Shown here piece after piece: positions 23,191 through 27,158 of a stretch of 27,158 nt of DNA. Position 1 is the first letter of the stretch; every line of letters starts with the position of its first letter. Below the pieces are notes generated by a model. The model did no database searches and was not told the DNA's origin. It saw only the letters and a program-made list of their open reading frames with translations. Both the position numbers and the translations under genes were made by a program. Origin of the DNA: Syntrophaceticus sp050949745 (lineage in GTDB: Bacteria; Bacillota; DSM-12270; Thermacetogeniales; Thermacetogeniaceae). Location: the NCBI GenBank assembly GCA_050949745.1, contig JBMNGF010000016.1:1-27158 (forward strand). The letters are read 5' to 3'.

Positions 23191-25520
23191 CAGGCATTCT
23201 CCTTCCTGTCGGCAAGGGCTTGCTTCATTTTTTCAGGGGTAATTGGTATTTCATAAAAGTCTATGCCCGTAGCATCATAGATGGCATTTAATATAGCGGG
23301 AACTACCGCTAAAAAAGGATGCTCGCCGATGCCCCGCGCCCCATATGGGCCTACTGCCCCTGGGTTTTCAATAAAGTCGACAGTAGATTTTGGGGGGATA
23401 TCTCTCATCTTCGGTATCCGGTATCTGCCATAATGGGGATTTTTCTGGTGGCCCTGCTCATCATATATTAGCTCTTCATGAAGAGCCGCTCCAATACCCA
23501 TCAGCACGCCACCTAAAACAGTGCCCCGCGCCTGCAAGGGATTTATTACCCTACCTATATCAAATGATGAAGCAAAGTGATCTACTATAACTCTGCCGGT
23601 TTTCTTTTCGACGCGAATCTGTGCACCCTGGGCACCAAAGGTATACTCCACACCTAATGTACCCTGGCCTGTTTCCAGATCAGGATTGGAATAGCGTGGC
23701 AACCTGGCATCAGAAGAGGCCTGGGCAATCTCACCAATGGTTATACCGTCAGAGGTTATATAACCCCGGGCTAGATCCTTAACCGCAACCTTGATACTCG
23801 GATCATTCCGCAGATAGACGTATTCACCGTTGTAATCCAGCATATCTTCATCAGCTTTAAGCACCTGGGATGCGGTTTTCTTTAAAATAGCAATGAGTTT
23901 GTTGGCAGCTCTTATGACGGCCCGCCCACCCTGCACGGTAAACATAGAGCCGATAGTTTGCCATTCATAGGGAGAAAACTGTGTGTCGATCTCCGTATAG
24001 CAATGGATCTTCTCGGGTGGGATTTGCAAAGCTTCTGCGGCCACTTGTTTCACCACTGTGCGTAGCCCCTGACCTTGTTCCGCACCACCCATATTTATCG
24101 AGACACTACCATCGATGTTCATCTTCATGTAGCATCCCTTGGTGGAAAACGTGGCTCCTTTGGGCGCTTTTGACAGAGCGGCAAAACCGCGGCCATAATA
24201 GTAGTCTTCATCCTCCTCAGGCTTGTCCCCGTCAAAGATAGCTTCCTGTATTTTTTTGGCGGCAGCTTGCACATCTCCATTGGTTTTCCACATCTTTTCT
24301 CCAGAGGCCACTATGCTGCCTTCCCTTAGGTAATTCACTTCACGGAGTTTTAAAGGATCCATGTCCAGCTTGCGGGCAAGCATATCCATCAACCGTTCCG
24401 TGGCAAACTGGGCTTCCGGGTGGCCATATCCACGGAAAGCACCTACCGGGGTTGTATTAGTGTACACAGTATAGCCTTCCATAAAGCAATGCTCGTATTC
24501 ATAAGGGCCACCGCAATTATGTGTAGCCGTTATCGTAACGTTTACTGGCGTTTCGGCAAAGGCACCTCCTGAATGCAGAATCTTGCTTTTTATAGCGACC
24601 AACTTGCCGTTTTTCTTTGCTCCCAACTTCATATAAGTACGGATACCATGTCCGGTAAGTGTGCTGGTAAAGTCTTCTCTACGAGTAGCCACCCATTTTA
24701 CCGGGCGTCCAGGTACAAAGCTAGCAATCCAGGCTATAGTTAGCTCTACTGTAATATCGGACTTGTAACCAAAACTGCCACCGATTTCAGGGATATGCAC
24801 CCGCACTTCTGAAACCGGCATATCAAATGTGTGAGCCAACTCTTGCCGAATGATAAATGGGCAGACGGAAGATGACCAACATTCGATGCTTTGGTCTTCC
24901 TTGAACCAGACGATAGAACCGTGAGGCTCCATAGCCGCCGCTGAACCGATGGGGTAATTAAATTCTCCTTCAACAATTACATCCGCTTCCTCAAAGCCTT
25001 CTTCACCTTTGCCTTTAATCAGGCGGTAATAGTTGGCTACGTTGGTGTCGGGAATACATTTCAGCGTAGGTAACCGCTTATATTCCTCTTGATGCTCATG
25101 AATCAGGACTGCATCTTCTTTCATGGCTTCCCGAGCATCAGTGTAGACCGGCAAGGGCTCATATTCTACCTTGATCTTTTCCACCGCTGCATTGGCCTGC
25201 TCTAAAGTTTCAGCCACTACCGCTGCTACCGGTTCACCGGCATAACGCACCTTATCCACTGCCATAGGAGTTTGATCTGCAATGTTATCACCGTAACGTA
25301 TGCGACATTCTTTTCCAGTTACTACCTTCACTACCCCGGGCATCTTTTCAGCAGATGATGTATCAATATTGATGATCTTAGCATGGGCATACTCAGGGCT
25401 AAGAATAGCTGCATGCAACATACCGGGAATACGGATATCATCCAAATATACTGCTTTACCGGTTGCTTTGCTGATTGCATCTGGGCGTGGTAATGGCTTG
25501 CCGATATATTTGTATTCCAT
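23190..25520 (-). CDS. Molybdenum hydroxylase, molybdopterin-binding large subunit (enzyme 2)
   Basis: This 776-aa chain is a second xanthine dehydrogenase-family large subunit. Landmarks are GKPLPRPDAISKATGKAVYL at the N-terminus, GGSFGYKSD, VGAFRGYGHPEAQF, GGAEQGQGLRTVVKQVAAEA, MFTVQGGRAVIRAANK and the catalytic-Glu segment GARGIGEHPF (E733). I chose ATG 25520 (MEYKYIGK) with AAAGGAG about 7 nt upstream; a longer in-frame ATG at 25631 has no such site and its extension looks non-coding. The FAD partner is not adjacent but its C-terminus lies at 26963-27158, with a truncated permease in between. Substrate unknown; a second hydroxylation on the ring is the likely job. Confidence 0.93.
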   Translation of the reverse strand: MEYKYIGKPLPRPDAISKATGKAVYLDDIRIPGMLHAAILSPEYAHAKIINIDTSSAEKMPGVVKVVTGKECRIRYGDNIADQTPMAVDKVRYAGEPVAAVVAETLEQANAAVEKIKVEYEPLPVYTDAREAMKEDAVLIHEHQEEYKRLPTLKCIPDTNVANYYRLIKGKGEEGFEEADVIVEGEFNYPIGSAAAMEPHGSIVWFKEDQSIECWSSSVCPFIIRQELAHTFDMPVSEVRVHIPEIGGSFGYKSDITVELTIAWIASFVPGRPVKWVATRREDFTSTLTGHGIRTYMKLGAKKNGKLVAIKSKILHSGGAFAETPVNVTITATHNCGGPYEYEHCFMEGYTVYTNTTPVGAFRGYGHPEAQFATERLMDMLARKLDMDPLKLREVNYLREGSIVASGEKMWKTNGDVQAAAKKIQEAIFDGDKPEEDEDYYYGRGFAALSKAPKGATFSTKGCYMKMNIDGSVSINMGGAEQGQGLRTVVKQVAAEALQIPPEKIHCYTEIDTQFSPYEWQTIGSMFTVQGGRAVIRAANKLIAILKKTASQVLKADEDMLDYNGEYVYLRNDPSIKVAVKDLARGYITSDGITIGEIAQASSDARLPRYSNPDLETGQGTLGVEYTFGAQGAQIRVEKKTGRVIVDHFASSFDIGRVINPLQARGTVLGGVLMGIGAALHEELIYDEQGHQKNPHYGRYRIPKMRDIPPKSTVDFIENPGAVGPYGARGIGEHPFLAVVPAILNAIYDATGIDFYEIPITPEKMKQALADRKENA

Positions 25521-25721
25521 ATGCGTTCTCCTTTCCTGTAGATTATTCATTGACTTGAAATAGTTTCCTTTCCAGTGGAGTATTGTTTCGATATGAATAG
25601 TAGTACATATAGCATTGCCAAGGGAATACAAAACTGCAATATACTGTCGCCTACTCTGTTAATGTCAGTTTTTCATATCTGTCAACGTAATTCATTGTCT
25701 CCACCATCATGCAATAGCATA

Positions 25722-25753
25722 CCTGTGACCCCTTTAAATAAAGAGGTCACAGG
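25722..25753 (-). terminator. Hairpin after the permease remnant
   Basis: CCTGTGACCCCTTTA (25722-25736) pairs with TAAAGAGGTCACAGG (25739-25753), a 15-bp stem with one mismatch and a 2-nt loop, directly after the permease stop. It lacks a strong T-run but would still strongly fold, and probably separates this remnant from the enzyme-2 genes. Confidence 0.55.
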
Positions 25754-25764
25754 CTAACTTATAA

Positions 25765-26511
25765 TTATTCTGTCACAGAAGTAGAAGGTGTGTTAATATC
25801 GTCTGTTAATTCAGCAGGATCAACAGCTCCTCTTCCAATTAGCCAATAGACAATTGCCGTTACGATCAGAGTACTGTATATTGCTCCGATTGTGCCCATA
25901 ATAAAAGCTGAATTTTTAAGAATAATATAGGATATAACACCTATTGTCCAAGCGGCAATGGCCCTCCAGTTGATACCGTTGCTGTACCAGTATTTACCGT
26001 TTACTTTAGCCGCATGACTCCAATCATATTTTCGCTTGCGCAATACATAGAAGTCCACAATCATTATTGCAAAAAGCGGCGCAAATATCAGCCCGACATA
26101 ACTCAAGAATCCCATGAAAGCATCTAAGAAACTACCGATTACAATTGGCACCAAAGAAATGATAGTACAAAGAATCGCCACTATCCCAAGAGACCTGAAA
26201 ACAGGCATTTTTGGAAAAATATTTACTGATGACATGCCTGCAGCATATATATTAACACAGTTGGTGGTGACAGTTGCAAGTATCAAAACCAAGAATGCAA
26301 CCCAACCGAGTCCAAGCTGCCCCATAATACTAGATGGATCTGATGTATTGGGGTCAAATTGCCCTGTCGCCATGGTGGTTGCAATAACACCAATTAAACC
26401 GACTACTGCGAACCAAAATAGCGCTACATTAGCTCCAATCATAGGCGCCACTGTAGATGATACTTTGTTTTTAGTATAACGTAGACTTATTCTAGAACTA
26501 ACAGAACACAC
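25765..26511 (-). pseudogene. NCS1-type permease, 5'-truncated
   Basis: The frame encodes the C-terminal half of a nucleobase/cation symporter-1 type permease. After RYTKNKVSSTVAPMIGAN it shows LATVTTNCVNIYAAGMSSVN, IGSFLDAFMGFLSYVGLIFA, PLFAIMIVDFYVLRKRKYDW and YWYSNGINWRAIAAW, all typical of cytosine/allantoin/hydantoin permeases. Full members have about 450-490 residues and 12 helices; here only about 240 residues remain. Homology stops abruptly just before RYTKN (about 26480), where the family normally has a DYTRY motif. The only start, GTG 26511, has no ribosome site. I infer a deletion or insertion removed the first half. If alive once, it would have imported a ring amide such as a hydantoin, pyrimidine or purine. 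Confidence 0.8.
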
Positions 26512-26962
26512 CCTTTGTGTTGTATTTACAAGAACTATACCCTTGTCTTATCTATTTTAAATAAATAAAAACATTTAACTATACAGTATCGTGTAGAGCA
26601 AAGTGTCTTGCTTTTTTCATTGTCTAATGTTGCCGACTGGACAGCTAATTTTGGCTGGAAAAGCAGTTGGGCTAACATGGGGTTGGCTAATATTGACGAT
26701 GCTGTCTTTGATTTGATGGCTCTTATTTGTGTAAATATGATATAAGAACAGGGCATAGGAAGAAATCTCTCCCTATGCCCTGTACCAAACCTGAAAGTTT
26801 TTTCTGCTTTAAGGCTTGCTCTTTCGGCATCTTTTAAATTTTCCAGGTTCAGTTCAAATACCTTGAATATTATTCGATAAAAAGGAATTAGAACCCCTGT
26901 GGTAATTGAACTCTATCGTTGTTCAGCAAGCTCTAAGTATCTTGGTGACCACTCCAATACTC
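26512..26962. other. Gene-free stretch with a 12-bp hairpin
   Basis: No gene is supported in these 451 nt; a minus frame over 26535-26756 has no family resemblance and no ribosome site. ACAGGGCATAGG (26748-26759) and CCTATGCCCTGT (26772-26783) are perfect inverted 12-bp arms with a 12-nt loop, about 180 nt after the FAD-subunit stop. This could be a terminator or a relic of a mobile element that cut the permease. The first half of the permease is not present here. Confidence 0.5.
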
Positions 26963-27158
26963 TTATATAGAGATATCAACACCCAATTGCTCCAAAGATT
27001 CAGACATGGCCTGTATAAACAAATCGCCGCTGACATCTTTTCTATACCCTGCAGTAGACCTCACATCTGATATCGGACTTATCTTGTTCTTCATTATCTC
27101 TGCAGCATTTTCTATGTTTTGACGATTGATACTCCTACCGATCAAACTCTCTTCTGCT
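26963..27158 (-). CDS. Molybdenum hydroxylase, FAD-binding subunit C-terminus (enzyme 2), partial
   Basis: The minus frame enters from the right edge and is open for 64 codons to a TAA. It reads AEESLIGRS..., then ENAAEIMKNKISPISDVRST and AGYRKDV, which is the C-terminal domain of xanthine-dehydrogenase-type FAD subunits (compare AKPITDVRASEKYRRQMV in enzyme 1). The 5' part, with the FAD motifs, is beyond the window. It likely supplies the missing FAD chain of enzyme 2 (22711-25520), from which the permease remnant now separates it. Confidence 0.85.
   Translation of the reverse strand, partial: AEESLIGRSINRQNIENAAEIMKNKISPISDVRSTAGYRKDVSGDLFIQAMSESLEQLGVDISI

Noticed and set aside
25657..25685. 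Sigma-70-like promoter (TTGACA, 17 nt, TTAACA) before the enzyme-2 large subunit
   Set aside because: The -35 box is perfect but the -10 box is poor; not enough to list as a feature.
26535..26756. Minus-strand 73-codon frame upstream of the permease remnant, considered as its missing N-terminal half
   Set aside because: No membrane segments or NCS1 motifs; it ends in a different frame and lacks a ribosome site.

Overview
The window reads as accessory catabolic DNA from an anaerobic, low-to-mid G+C Gram-positive bacterium, most likely a Clostridia/Peptococcaceae-type organism. The signs are strong AGGAGG-type ribosome binding sites, frequent GTG and TTG starts, oxygen-sensitive ferredoxin-linked enzymes, corrinoid methyltransfer and sigma-54 control. 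Taxonomy is inference. Every protein gene I can support lies on the minus strand, so the biological order runs from right to left. I see no rRNA, tRNA, CRISPR array or intact insertion sequence.

Right part (27158 to 22711): the C-terminal end of a FAD subunit of a molybdenum hydroxylase enters at the right edge. A 5'-truncated NCS1-type permease and then the molybdopterin and [2Fe-2S] subunits of the same kind of enzyme follow. Middle (22546 to 16610): two copies of one regulatory cassette (a perfect palindrome, paired ATTGCAAT boxes and a -24/-12 sigma-54 promoter) drive two units. The first carries only an MttB-family methyltransferase (MttB-2) preceded by a decayed stub of a corrinoid-protein gene. 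The second carries a BCCT transporter, a corrinoid protein and MttB-1 (about 85% identical to MttB-2). MttB-2 therefore looks like a duplicated unit that lost its transporter and most of its corrinoid gene.

Downstream (16556 to 3303), closely packed and possibly one long operon: a second, complete molybdenum hydroxylase (FAD, [2Fe-2S] and Mo subunits), a PreA-like dihydropyrimidine-dehydrogenase-type flavoprotein with two [4Fe-4S] clusters, a nitrilase-family amidase, a DUF2848 protein, a cupin, a four-subunit 2-oxoacid:ferredoxin oxidoreductase in korDABC order, an ADP-forming acyl-CoA synthetase (alpha and beta), and a sodium:solute symporter. Left end: a PAS/AAA+/Fis sigma-54 activator, the likely reader of the two palindromes, then a GTG-started GAF-PAS sensor that runs off the left edge.

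Putting it together (inference): the locus looks like a pathway that imports a quaternary N-methyl compound through BCCT, removes methyl groups onto the corrinoid protein through MttB, and hydroxylates a ring with two molybdenum hydroxylases. The ring is then handled by the PreA-like enzyme and opened and de-amidated (DUF2848, nitrilase family). The resulting 2-oxoacid is oxidised to an acyl-CoA with reduced ferredoxin and converted to the free acid with ATP formation by the ADP-forming synthetase. An N-methylated N-heterocycle such as trigonelline, ending at 2-oxoglutaramate/2-oxoglutarate, would fit every module but is unproven. The corrinoid:tetrahydrofolate methyltransferase, the corrinoid re-activator (RamA type) and the Mo-cofactor insertion protein (XdhC type) are not in the window.
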